From an archaeon (GTDB lineage: Archaea; Asgardarchaeota; Hermodarchaeia; Hermodarchaeales; Hermodarchaeaceae), in NCBI GenBank assembly GCA_016550485.1, contig JABXGV010000240.1:1-10605 (forward strand): 10,605 nucleotides of DNA, written 5' to 3'. Shown in pieces: positions 1 through 6,848 of this stretch (the first letter of the stretch is position 1; every line of letters starts with the position of its first letter). Below the pieces are notes generated by a model. That model had not been told where the DNA came from and made no database searches. It was given only the letters and a program-made list of their open reading frames with translations. Position numbers and translations under genes: made by a program.

Positions 1-86
1 AATACTTCTAGTTTCTTCTTCAGCAAAAACTCTGCAAGGTGAGAGCCGACAAATCCAGAAATTCCTGTTATTAGTACCCGACTCAT
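1..86 (-). CDS. NAD-dependent sugar epimerase/dehydratase, N-terminal fragment (cut by window edge)
   Basis: Only the first 28 codons are present; the gene runs off the left edge. The fragment starts MSRVLITGISGFVGSHLAEF and continues with a lysine-rich helix. This is the first beta strand, the GxxGxxG dinucleotide-binding loop (residues 8-14) and the first helix of an extended short-chain dehydrogenase. The GISGFVGSHL form is common in GDP-mannose 4,6-dehydratase-like and related nucleotide-sugar enzymes, but the substrate cannot be told from so little. The ATG at 84-86 is preceded on the minus strand by GAGATGA with a 6-base spacer, one mismatch from the GAGGTGA ribosome-binding consensus. 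It follows another sugar epimerase gene on the same strand, so the two probably act in one nucleotide-sugar pathway, for example for surface glycans (inference). Confidence 0.85.
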   Translation of the reverse strand, partial: MSRVLITGISGFVGSHLAEFLLKKKLEV

Positions 87-150
87 GTTATTTCATCTCT
101 CGTTACTCACACCACTCTTTCTAGTATTCAATATAGGCGAAGTCATCTCT

Positions 151-158
151 CTTATATG
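151..158 (-). promoter_or_regulatory. Candidate TATA box for the partial epimerase gene
   Basis: The minus strand reads CATATAAG here, close to the archaeal TATA-box consensus. A start about 26 bases downstream would give a leader of roughly 40 bases before the ATG at 86. The gap to the upstream epimerase gene is about 110 bases, long enough for a separate promoter. TCATCTCTC occurs twice in this gap on the plus strand (93-101 and 143-151); the first copy is the ribosome-binding site, so the repeat may be chance. Confidence 0.35.
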
Positions 159-196
159 TGGATACTGCAATGAACGCTTCTGTAGATGTTTTGGAT

Positions 197-1117
197 TTAT
201 GGTAGGTGTTGTTTAAACCACTCTACGGTTCGGGGTATCCCTTCCTCCACAGGTACTGTTTCCTGAAAACCAAGGTCTCGCTTTGCTTTTGAGGAATCTG
301 GGGTTTTGATTTTTGTAGTGAAGGGTTCCGAGTCCTTATACACTACTTTCGAATCATCTTTTCCTAGACTCTTTAGAATTAGATCGGATATCATCTTGAT
401 GCTGAATTGTGTCTTGCCACCTAAGTTATAGACTTCGCCGGGCTTGAAGTTGGTAAGAATTTCAGCCAGTGCCCTACAGATGTCATCGATGTATTCCAAT
501 GTACGCTTATGGCTAAGAAAGACTGTGTATGGTCGGTCAAGCAGTGCTAGATGAATAAACTTAGGAATGAATCCTCGGTAGGGAGTGTAATGTTCACCAG
601 GGCCATAGACGTTGAACAACCTTACCCTTACAGATTCGGTTCCAGACATTTCCATTGAATTGAGTATTTGTAGTTCGTTAACCCACTTGGTAATCGCGTA
701 GTCATTCATCTGTCTAATGGGAATTTTATCCATGATGTCTTCACTCATCACACCATCATAATCCCCGTAGACCTCTGCACTCCCAAAGAAAATCATCCGG
801 AATTTGTGTTTCTCTTGCATCTGGAGAAGGTGTTTGGTTCCAACGACGTTTGTTAGCCACAGGTTCTCATAGTATTCTTCACCACTCCATCGCCCGTACT
901 CAGCTGCCGCGTGGTATACAAAATTAAATTTGTGCTCTTGGAATAAGCGTTCTATTTGTCTATACTTGCTGATATCACAGCGGAGATAGTGATCTTGGTC
1001 AGAGTGTTTGAGGTCACAGGTCCAGACTTGGTATCCACGACCCTCCAATTCACGAACTAATCCGGTACCTATGAATCCGCGCCCGCCTGTGACAAGGATT
1101 GCCTTTGATTTTGTCAT
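197..1117 (-). CDS. NAD-dependent epimerase/dehydratase (extended SDR)
   Basis: This is a complete 306-residue extended short-chain dehydrogenase, the usual length for UDP-glucose 4-epimerase-like and dehydratase-like enzymes of nucleotide-sugar metabolism. Visible signs are the TGGRGFIG nucleotide-binding loop (residues 10-17), an acidic residue after the second strand (D35, typical of NAD preference), the catalytic serine in FFGSAEVYG (S113), the YxxxK pair (Y140, K144), and the NVYGPGE and LEYIDD segments typical of sugar-nucleotide enzymes. The start is uncertain. In-frame options are TTG at 1132, ATG at 1123 and ATG at 1117. I prefer 1117 because AGGA lies 5 bases upstream and the protein then starts MTKSKAILVTGG, as is normal for the family. 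The exact sugar substrate cannot be read from the sequence. It lies upstream of the partial epimerase gene on the same strand, 67 to 82 bases after the membrane-protein gene. Confidence 0.9.
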   Translation of the reverse strand: MTKSKAILVTGGRGFIGTGLVRELEGRGYQVWTCDLKHSDQDHYLRCDISKYRQIERLFQEHKFNFVYHAAAEYGRWSGEEYYENLWLTNVVGTKHLLQMQEKHKFRMIFFGSAEVYGDYDGVMSEDIMDKIPIRQMNDYAITKWVNELQILNSMEMSGTESVRVRLFNVYGPGEHYTPYRGFIPKFIHLALLDRPYTVFLSHKRTLEYIDDICRALAEILTNFKPGEVYNLGGKTQFSIKMISDLILKSLGKDDSKVVYKDSEPFTTKIKTPDSSKAKRDLGFQETVPVEEGIPRTVEWFKQHLP

Positions 1118-1151
1118 GCCCATCCTATCCAAGTCTCAACTGTCCTTGTGC

Positions 1152-1168
1152 TATCCTGATGAAGGATA
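1152..1168. repeat. Short perfect inverted repeat upstream of the epimerase gene
   Basis: TATCCT (1152-1157) and AGGATA (1163-1168) form a perfect 6-base stem around a 5-base loop. It lies between the membrane-protein stop and the epimerase start, about 35 bases upstream of the preferred ATG. It could be an operator or an RNA hairpin. T6 or longer occurs only on the plus strand past the repeat, where there is no gene to terminate, so I do not call it a terminator. Confidence 0.25.
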
Positions 1169-1199
1169 CGTAAGAGATTTTTTCTGCTAACATGGTCTG

Positions 1200-2012
1200 T
1201 TAACGCGCTCTTGATGGATAGTAGAATATGAATATCGATTGGATGATGAGTGCTATTCCAAGGAGGACATGGATGGGGAGGAAGAAAGTAACTGGGTACA
1301 GGAGTGTTTCTGCGGCCCAGAGATAGAGGCCCATGGTTGTCGGGGCAACCACGATGAAAATGAAACTAAAGAGTATGGGTAGTTTGCGCCTACGAAAACT
1401 AGCTTGACGCTTCTGTATTTCCACCCAAAGCACACCAAAGATGCCCACGGTGAGCGCTGCACTTCCTAGGATTAAGGGCGATATTGTCCGAAGAGGAACT
1501 GTGGCAAGGAGGTTATCAACCTCCCAAATTACCAGAAACGTGCCCCACGCAACCACGAACATTGCTGTGACCTTGTAGAGGATAGGCAGTAACGTTTGTC
1601 TTTCTAATTTGTAACTACTAGGAACAGCTACACGCTGCACAAGTATCGATTCAATGATAATGATTGCACTTAGTATGAACAAGCCAAATGAGCGTGTAGG
1701 AATCAGGTATATTGGATGAGTAAGTGACATTTCAGGAAAAATCATGAAGAGGAATCCAAGATGAAACGCCAATACGCCAACGCCGAAGAGGAACGCCCAT
1801 CCTACGTATTGACCACCGATTTTTGCCATCTCATCAAAGCAGAGAATACCCACACCAACTACCGTGGCCGCGATAATAGTAAATAACATGTATTCAGGAT
1901 CAGCTAGGGGGAATGTTAGATATCTCCAAAGCCGCCACAGCCCAAACGCGAAGGCTAGAATGGCCGTAGCCTGTAGACATCGGGATAAGGTAGAAGTAGA
2001 TTGTTTTGTCAT
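1200..2012 (-). CDS. Eight-helix integral membrane protein, unknown function
   Basis: I do not recognise a family. From the ATG at 2012 the protein has 270 residues and about eight hydrophobic helices, roughly at residues 12-33, 42-60, 69-93, 108-126, 144-167, 177-198, 213-237 and 243-265. The loop after helix 6 is rich in basic residues (KRQASFRRRK) and the C-terminus ends in RAR, so both ends are probably cytoplasmic. There is no soluble domain and no obvious transporter or enzyme motif. A longer reading from ATG 2057 (285 residues) is possible. I prefer 2012 because GAGTGGTG lies 6 bases upstream, while 2057 has no ribosome-binding site and sits in an A/T-rich stretch that could serve as the promoter. 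It lies downstream of pheT on the same strand and may be read through from that operon, though the gap of over 80 bases allows its own promoter. Confidence 0.75.
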   Translation of the reverse strand: MTKQSTSTLSRCLQATAILAFAFGLWRLWRYLTFPLADPEYMLFTIIAATVVGVGILCFDEMAKIGGQYVGWAFLFGVGVLAFHLGFLFMIFPEMSLTHPIYLIPTRSFGLFILSAIIIIESILVQRVAVPSSYKLERQTLLPILYKVTAMFVVAWGTFLVIWEVDNLLATVPLRTISPLILGSAALTVGIFGVLWVEIQKRQASFRRRKLPILFSFIFIVVAPTTMGLYLWAAETLLYPVTFFLPIHVLLGIALIIQSIFIFYYPSRAR

Positions 2013-2018
2013 TACTAA

Positions 2019-2041
2019 CACCACTCGTGTGATATACGAGT
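2019..2041 (-). promoter_or_regulatory. Ribosome-binding site overlapped by a hairpin
   Basis: On the minus strand ACTCGT (2041-2036) and ACGAGT (2028-2023) form a perfect 6-base stem with a 7-base loop. The second arm runs straight into GGTG (2022-2019), which lies 6 bases before the preferred ATG at 2012. The stem holds part of the GAGTGGTG site, so it could limit ribosome access. If translation instead starts at 2057, this stretch is coding and the hairpin is probably incidental. Confidence 0.3.
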
Positions 2042-2139
2042 TTACATTTTTCTTCATAAATCCAGAGCAAGTTCACTGATGAAGGTCTTATCTAGCGGTC
2101 GCACAATAAAATGTTACTGGAAAGCTAAACAGATGGTTT

Positions 2140-3795
2140 TCAAGATGCCCAGTCTGCAATAATTTCCAGTTCAAAGCCCATACATGGTGCTTCAATACCG
2201 TAATTCGCAAGGACTACTGGATGAACTTCGCCAATGATACCAATCTTTCGACCAGCGACATGAATTGCACCAACTCGACCATCGATGAAAGAGGGGTTCG
2301 AGATGGGAGTCACTTCTGCGGTTAACCCCAGATTTTGAAGGAAGGAAAACAGTTCAGCCTTCAGCTTTGTTATATCGACTCTAGAGTCCACAAGAGCCGC
2401 AGCAAGATGGAGAAGAGTTTGTGTTTGCGTCTCAGCCTTAGAATCTACAATCACCACATCTCCTGCTTCGAAGACGCGTTGAGGTAATTCCTGTGCTGAA
2501 TTTTCTCCAAGGAAGGCCAGTACTCCAGGTAACAACCTGTCGCGAGCCACATGATATTCTGTTGACTTAGGGTTTGAGATTTCGACAATTTGGCTTGGTG
2601 GTAGGTTCATCTTTTCGAAGAGCGTTCTGATGTTAGTGAGGACATAAGTCCAGATTTCTTGGTACCCAAGTCCTACCATAAGATCACGAATGGTTCGACG
2701 GAGAGTTGTCATAGGGAGTTCGCCGCCAATAGTCATTGTGTTGGGCAGTGTCGGTTCAATACGATTGAAGCCATACCCAATAGCAATGTCCTCTACGATG
2801 TCTATATCATGAAGTATGTCAACGCGATATTGAGGGATAGCTACACGTAGAGTATCTCCACGAGATGTACAATCCATACGCATGCGAGCTAAACAGTGTG
2901 CTACCGTTGGTCCATCAAATTGGTAGCCTAGGACAGTATTGACATAGGAAAGCGATACCGAACGGCGTTGAGGTGAGAGATTGGGAAGGCGTTCAGCGCC
3001 CTGTGGATAGACAGTTTCCACCGCTGCAATACGACCTCCTCGTTCTGCTAATGCGGCAATCATGATATTCAAGGCGTGAATGGTTGTAGGTTTATGTGTT
3101 CCAGTGACTTCAACGAAGAGGTTTCTTGTAGTATCTACAATTCGTCCTAAATCATTGCTGTTGATTATAGGAGGAAGACTTAACACCTGACCTTCTGAAT
3201 CGATGAGAACCGGATATTGGGAGAAGCCTTCAAGAATTACGCCAAATTCTTGCCCCTTAGGATGGCTACGCAAAATTTGTTTCGCTGTCATTACATCTGT
3301 GCCTTCTAGGGGGATAAAACTGATAGCGTTGGGAGACGCAGTGCGATAATAAATAGGGGGCTTAATGAGGTCTAACTCGTAGAGACCTATACTGGCCTTC
3401 TTTCGGCTACGACCGAATGTACTTGTCAGCCTTTCTTGGAATTGCATATATTCAGCTATTAAATCAGAGGTTAAATCCACGCCCCGTACAATCCCACAGG
3501 CAAGATAGGGACGAACATCTGCGACAGAAGATTCAACGATAGCTTGCCACTTGGAGGAATAGACCCGATATTTAGGCACGCCCATCTCGATTTCAAGGAA
3601 CCCGCGAAGAGCACGAGCTATGCCTTCGGTCGAGAGCATATCTACTCGATCAGGATTTACTTCTATTGTTGCGATTCCATCAACAACACGCTCCAACTCG
3701 CACTTCAAAAGAAACAGATTCTCTTCAAGCTCTTCGAGAGTTAATTGTTTACCGATTAGATTGAGCAGGTCAGAGATACGAACATCAACAATCAT
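2140..3795 (-). CDS. pheT: Phenylalanyl-tRNA synthetase beta subunit
   Basis: PheT is the beta subunit of the cytosolic alpha2-beta2 enzyme that charges tRNA-Phe; it carries the B3/B4 editing domain that removes mischarged tyrosine. At 551 residues it is the archaeal/eukaryal short form, without the N-terminal EMAP-like domain and C-terminal anticodon-binding domain of bacterial PheT. Visible parts are the N-terminal domain with EVNPDRVDMLSTEG (residues 45-58), the B3/B4 region at about 90-265 including VEVTGTHKPT (228-237), the B5 domain with IPQYRVDILHDIDIVEDIAI (320-339), and the inactive synthetase-like core from about 355 to the end, with NPKSTEYHVARDRLLPG at 408-424. The ATG at 3795 is well supported by AAGGTGAT 7 bases upstream. 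The gene lies 22 bases downstream of pheS and is surely co-transcribed with it. Subunit and type are clear. Confidence 0.97.
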   Translation of the reverse strand: MIVDVRISDLLNLIGKQLTLEELEENLFLLKCELERVVDGIATIEVNPDRVDMLSTEGIARALRGFLEIEMGVPKYRVYSSKWQAIVESSVADVRPYLACGIVRGVDLTSDLIAEYMQFQERLTSTFGRSRKKASIGLYELDLIKPPIYYRTASPNAISFIPLEGTDVMTAKQILRSHPKGQEFGVILEGFSQYPVLIDSEGQVLSLPPIINSNDLGRIVDTTRNLFVEVTGTHKPTTIHALNIMIAALAERGGRIAAVETVYPQGAERLPNLSPQRRSVSLSYVNTVLGYQFDGPTVAHCLARMRMDCTSRGDTLRVAIPQYRVDILHDIDIVEDIAIGYGFNRIEPTLPNTMTIGGELPMTTLRRTIRDLMVGLGYQEIWTYVLTNIRTLFEKMNLPPSQIVEISNPKSTEYHVARDRLLPGVLAFLGENSAQELPQRVFEAGDVVIVDSKAETQTQTLLHLAAALVDSRVDITKLKAELFSFLQNLGLTAEVTPISNPSFIDGRVGAIHVAGRKIGIIGEVHPVVLANYGIEAPCMGFELEIIADWAS

Positions 3796-3802
3796 TTAAC
3801 AA

Positions 3803-3810
3803 ATCACCTT
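3803..3810 (-). promoter_or_regulatory. Ribosome-binding site of pheT
   Basis: AAGGTGAT on the minus strand is complementary to the archaeal 16S rRNA 3' end and sits 7 bases before the pheT ATG, inside the 22-base pheS-pheT gap. It is the clearest such site in the window and fixes the pheT start. Confidence 0.8.
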
Positions 3811-3817
3811 TCGTTTA

Positions 3818-5338
3818 TTACCGGAGAGGAATATTACGGAGACGCTCTAAGCTTCGAGTGGCTAGCTCCCGGATATCATCAATTTTCAGTGCCGCCATAG
3901 CAAGGCGGTCAAGACCTATCCCCCAAGCGAGAACAGGGAAATCAATACCCAGTGGGCGCGTAACTTCAGGGCGGAATATCCCACCAGGGAGCGTTTCTAC
4001 CCAGCCTCGCCCTTCCATATGAATGAACCCTTCAACTGAAGGCTCGGTGAACGGGAAAAACCCTGGCTTGAATTTTATTTTTTGGACGCCAACGCTTTCT
4101 GCGATTGCCCGAAGATAGCCTAAAAGATCTCGGAGTGTAAGTCCTTCACCACCAATGATGCCTTCACATTGGAGGAACTCTGCTGAGTGTGTGGCATCGA
4201 ACTTTTCAGGCCTGAAATTCCGGTCGATACTAAACATACGAAGTGGTGCTTCTTTGTGTTTTGCTAAGAAGCGTACGGAAACTGCGGTGGTCTGGCTTCG
4301 AAGAACTAGGCGACGAGCGACCGCTTCACTGTATTGATAGCCCCAGCCAGAAGAACCAGTAGTCCAACCGTCTTCATGGGTTTTAGCGATTTGCTGAAGC
4401 AATAGTGGATACGCAATTTTCCCAGGTCCCTTCGGAGTTTTGATGTGATAGATATCGTGGACTTCACGAGCTACATGATCTTGGGGCATGAATAATGCGT
4501 CGCAGTTCCAGAATTCCAGCTCCACGAGTGGCCCCTTTGCCTCCTGAAACCCTAGACCAATTAAGGCGCGATAAACTCGATCAACGAATTCAGCGTAAGG
4601 GTGTTTTTTACCTGGGTAAAGGCGACGAACTGGTCCGCTGAGATTATAAGATCTGAAACGAGCGCCCTGCCAAGAACCCGATTTTAACGTTTCTGGGGTT
4701 AAATCTCCAATCACTCCATCTTGAGATTGGTAGGAGGCGAGTGCTTCAACCCCTGCCCTAGTAATCTCGAGTCTCTTTAACTTGGGATGAGATTGAACTA
4801 CTGCCAAACTACGGCTAAATAATTGGTCACGCAACTCATCAGGCAAGCTTTCTGGGATCCGCCCATGGTATTCTACCGCTCTGTATAGGATGTCTTGGAG
4901 AGGATAGGTTGACGCGTCATCTGCTTTCTCAGTCAACACAAGTTGTGATGCGCCATTTTCTTTAGAGACTTTTACCCAACCATTTCGCCGCGCCCATCCC
5001 AGTGCAACGCGAAACGTATCGGCTTGCAACCCTTTCTGACGTCTTGCAAGTTCTATACTTATCCCTTTTTTCTGGCTACTAAGGAACTTGACTAATCGTA
5101 TCTCTGGGAGCCCACTCTTACCATAGGTAGTCCCTTCTGAGGTGAGTATGAGGATCTCCACTGATTCGATTTCAAGTTCGACGAACTCCTTCTGGTGTAG
5201 ACTCTCCAAAAGGCTACGTACCGAGTCTATTTTCATATCCAACTTGCTAGAAAGCTCCTCAAGAGATGCCGCCAAGCCAGTCGCGTCTTCCAAGAGCTCG
5301 AGCACTTTTCGTTCATTTCCAGTTATGCTATCAATCAT
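3818..5338 (-). CDS. pheS: Phenylalanyl-tRNA synthetase alpha subunit
   Basis: PheS is the catalytic class II subunit that makes phenylalanyl-adenylate and transfers phenylalanine to tRNA-Phe. The 506-residue length and the N-terminal extension of about 220 residues with winged-helix-like segments fit the archaeal/eukaryal form. Class II motifs are visible: motif 1 around residues 262-287 (ELEFWNCDALFMPQDH), motif 2 around 367-393 (FSIDRNFRPEKFDATHSAEF), the phenylalanine-pocket segment FFPFTEPSVE (427-436), IFRPEV (454-459), and motif 3 AWGIGLDRLAM (471-481). One oddity is EFLQCEG at 387-393, where relatives usually have EFHQxEG. The ATG at 5338 is preceded by GGAG with a 9-base spacer. The gene heads the pheS-pheT operon, with a 197-base gap to bax1 that holds a candidate promoter and leader. 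Confidence 0.97.
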   Translation of the reverse strand: MIDSITGNERKVLELLEDATGLAASLEELSSKLDMKIDSVRSLLESLHQKEFVELEIESVEILILTSEGTTYGKSGLPEIRLVKFLSSQKKGISIELARRQKGLQADTFRVALGWARRNGWVKVSKENGASQLVLTEKADDASTYPLQDILYRAVEYHGRIPESLPDELRDQLFSRSLAVVQSHPKLKRLEITRAGVEALASYQSQDGVIGDLTPETLKSGSWQGARFRSYNLSGPVRRLYPGKKHPYAEFVDRVYRALIGLGFQEAKGPLVELEFWNCDALFMPQDHVAREVHDIYHIKTPKGPGKIAYPLLLQQIAKTHEDGWTTGSSGWGYQYSEAVARRLVLRSQTTAVSVRFLAKHKEAPLRMFSIDRNFRPEKFDATHSAEFLQCEGIIGGEGLTLRDLLGYLRAIAESVGVQKIKFKPGFFPFTEPSVEGFIHMEGRGWVETLPGGIFRPEVTRPLGIDFPVLAWGIGLDRLAMAALKIDDIRELATRSLERLRNIPLR

Positions 5339-5405
5339 ACCGTGAATCTCCTATAGTTTTGGAATTCTATTGTGAGGGTTAATGGGGCAGAATAGCGATG
5401 ATGAG

Positions 5406-5486
5406 AAAAAACGTTGTTGGTTAAAGCCCACGAAATTCCAAGGCATCAAGCCTACCTGTTCAGTGACTAAGGCAACCAGAGCCTTG
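5406..5486 (-). promoter_or_regulatory. Possible structured leader of pheST with competing stems and a T6 tract
   Basis: Upstream of pheS the minus strand holds four short arms: CAAGGC (5486-5481), GCCTT (5473-5469), AGGC (5453-5450) and GCCTTG (5444-5439). Arms 1 and 2 can pair, as can 3 and 4; alternatively 1 pairs with 4 (6 bases) and 2 with 3. A run of six T (5411-5406) follows about 28 bases later, and T-rich tracts are archaeal termination signals. Together this resembles an attenuator or small-RNA arrangement. The limit is that the nearby TATA-like box predicts a start near 5470, which would leave arm 1 out unless transcription comes from upstream. The stems are short and could be chance. 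Confidence 0.25.
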
Positions 5487-5492
5487 TACCCT

Positions 5493-5500
5493 TATTTAAA
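5493..5500 (-). promoter_or_regulatory. Candidate TATA box for the pheS-pheT operon
   Basis: The minus strand reads TTTAAATA, a good archaeal TATA-like octamer, in the 197-base gap between the bax1 stop and the pheS start. The expected transcription start is near 5470, giving a leader of about 130 bases, which is long for an archaeal gene. I see no clear BRE purine stretch directly upstream. Confidence 0.4.
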
Positions 5501-5535
5501 CAATACGCTAAGAATGATTTAACAACATTCTCAAG

Positions 5536-6819
5536 CTACTCAGGTAGTACCTTTAGGACTTTGCCGTAGGGAATGTCGTATCTGCGCCCCCTTCGTGTAT
5601 AGAAAATGGTAGTATAAGGGCATTTTGTGAAGTGGCGCTTATACTTCCTATCTACTAATAGAATGAGATCTCTTAACCCATGGGTTTGCAGCATCTGCAG
5701 CTGCTCTAGCTTCTTCCGTGTGTACTCTTCTCGCCAATATCCAACAATTTCTAAAAGCACCTTATTGTCGCCTTTGACAAGGGCAAAATCTGGAATCATC
5801 AATCTTTTACCAATTACAATTGCGTCGGGTTCACGTATAACATCCCAGCCGCGGTATTTGTTACTGTGCCAGCTCCAATAGAACTGCTCTTCCACCTTTG
5901 AGTCAAGAAACGCTTCTTCACGTACTTCATCTCGGGGAAGGAATGAAGGGGCAGTGGCAGGTGTAAGGCGGACTATGTAGTGGCGGTCACGAAGCACAAC
6001 ATTGATGGTGAAGTCACCTATCTGGATGCCAAGCGGCCCCGCCTCTTTCAACAAGCTTGTAAGGACCTGAGCAATGTTCCATCCGAATGGTGAAGAACGG
6101 CCAAAAAAGAGGCGAGGACCAGCTATTGTAGCACGTAGTCCTCCATTATTTTGTTCCAAGTCAACGAGGACACCGAACCGTTTGGTTAGGCGTAGTAGAG
6201 TTCGGGCAGCTGTGCCGAGACTTCCTTTTGCCAGTGTGATGGATACTGACTCGCTGTGATAGAGAAGAGTCTCTAGAACTTCATAGTTGTACGCGCGAAG
6301 AAATTCTTCAGGAGATGGTCGGCTTTCCCGGAGATGTAGGAGCATGTAATCTTCGCGATGAACTATTAATAGATGTTTCAAAGTTTCAGGTGAGGATAAG
6401 CCTAGTTCTTGGTTGGCAAGTGTGTATACTTGAGTACGCTCAGAGCGCGGAATGAATCCATTATACCTTTCTTTGACAAACCGCCAAAACCAAAACCTTA
6501 ACTCCTCCAAGCTTGTTATCCCTAGCTTGTGGAACCCTAATAACTCGTTCTTTGTGATGAACTCCTCTAGGTGTCTGGGGGTAAATTCGTAGAAGCGTGA
6601 TAAGGCAGTTGCTACTAGTGCTCGAGCCACGCGAATATCTGGTACCCAAGTAACCGGCTCTTCCAAATCAACTTCGCAACGTGGCTTCTCCTTAAAGGAT
6701 TCTAGGTGCTCAAGAAGACGAGATGCAATGCCTGTGTCATCATCTTGGCTTAAGAAATAAGGTTCTAACTGTCCTCCCGGAATGACCCGATACTTCAGAT
6801 ATTGTATTCTAAGGACCAT
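5536..6819 (-). CDS. bax1: Bax1 nuclease, partner of XPB helicase (DUF790 family)
   Basis: Bax1 is a structure-specific DNA endonuclease that binds archaeal XPB and is thought to cut DNA the helicase has opened during excision repair. The 427-residue protein has the family layout: an N-terminal helical part, a middle part with YNYEVLETLLYHSESVSI (residues 177-194) and a C-terminal restriction-endonuclease-like domain. In that domain DSKVEEQF (306-313), REPDAIVIG, IPDFAL (342-347, D344), LEIVGYW (356-362, E357) and the following KKLEQL give the PD-x-ExK-like pattern typical of Bax1. The TTG at 6828 is open in frame, but the ATG at 6819 gives the usual MVLRIQYLKYRV-like start; no strong ribosome-binding site precedes either. 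It lies 20-29 bases after the PIN-domain gene, so the two are very likely one transcript. XPB is encoded about 2.4 kb away instead of next door. Confidence 0.92.
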   Translation of the reverse strand: MVLRIQYLKYRVIPGGQLEPYFLSQDDDTGIASRLLEHLESFKEKPRCEVDLEEPVTWVPDIRVARALVATALSRFYEFTPRHLEEFITKNELLGFHKLGITSLEELRFWFWRFVKERYNGFIPRSERTQVYTLANQELGLSSPETLKHLLIVHREDYMLLHLRESRPSPEEFLRAYNYEVLETLLYHSESVSITLAKGSLGTAARTLLRLTKRFGVLVDLEQNNGGLRATIAGPRLFFGRSSPFGWNIAQVLTSLLKEAGPLGIQIGDFTINVVLRDRHYIVRLTPATAPSFLPRDEVREEAFLDSKVEEQFYWSWHSNKYRGWDVIREPDAIVIGKRLMIPDFALVKGDNKVLLEIVGYWREEYTRKKLEQLQMLQTHGLRDLILLVDRKYKRHFTKCPYTTIFYTRRGRRYDIPYGKVLKVLPE

Positions 6820-6848
6820 TTTATTCAACAGTCAACTTCTTTGTAATC

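Noticed and set aside
1..1132. Two neighbouring epimerase genes as a recent duplication
   Set aside because: Only 28 residues of the first are visible and they differ from the second apart from the general nucleotide-binding loop, so they look like distant family members.
1170..1190. T-rich run TTTTTT near 1178 as a terminator
   Set aside because: The T run is on the plus strand, where no gene ends; the flanking genes are on the minus strand.
1127..1195. Tiny minus-strand frame of about 22 codons (MLAEKISYVSF...) between the membrane protein and the epimerase
   Set aside because: It is short, has no ribosome-binding site, and its stop lies just before the epimerase start. A leader peptide cannot be excluded, but nothing supports it.
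5339..5535. A tRNA or other known RNA gene in the gap before pheS
   Set aside because: I looked for a cloverleaf, a GTTCGANTC-like T-loop and a T-box sequence on both strands and found none.
5627..5881. Plus-strand open frame of 84 codons opposite bax1
   Set aside because: It covers the conserved Bax1 nuclease motifs on the other strand and has no start signal.
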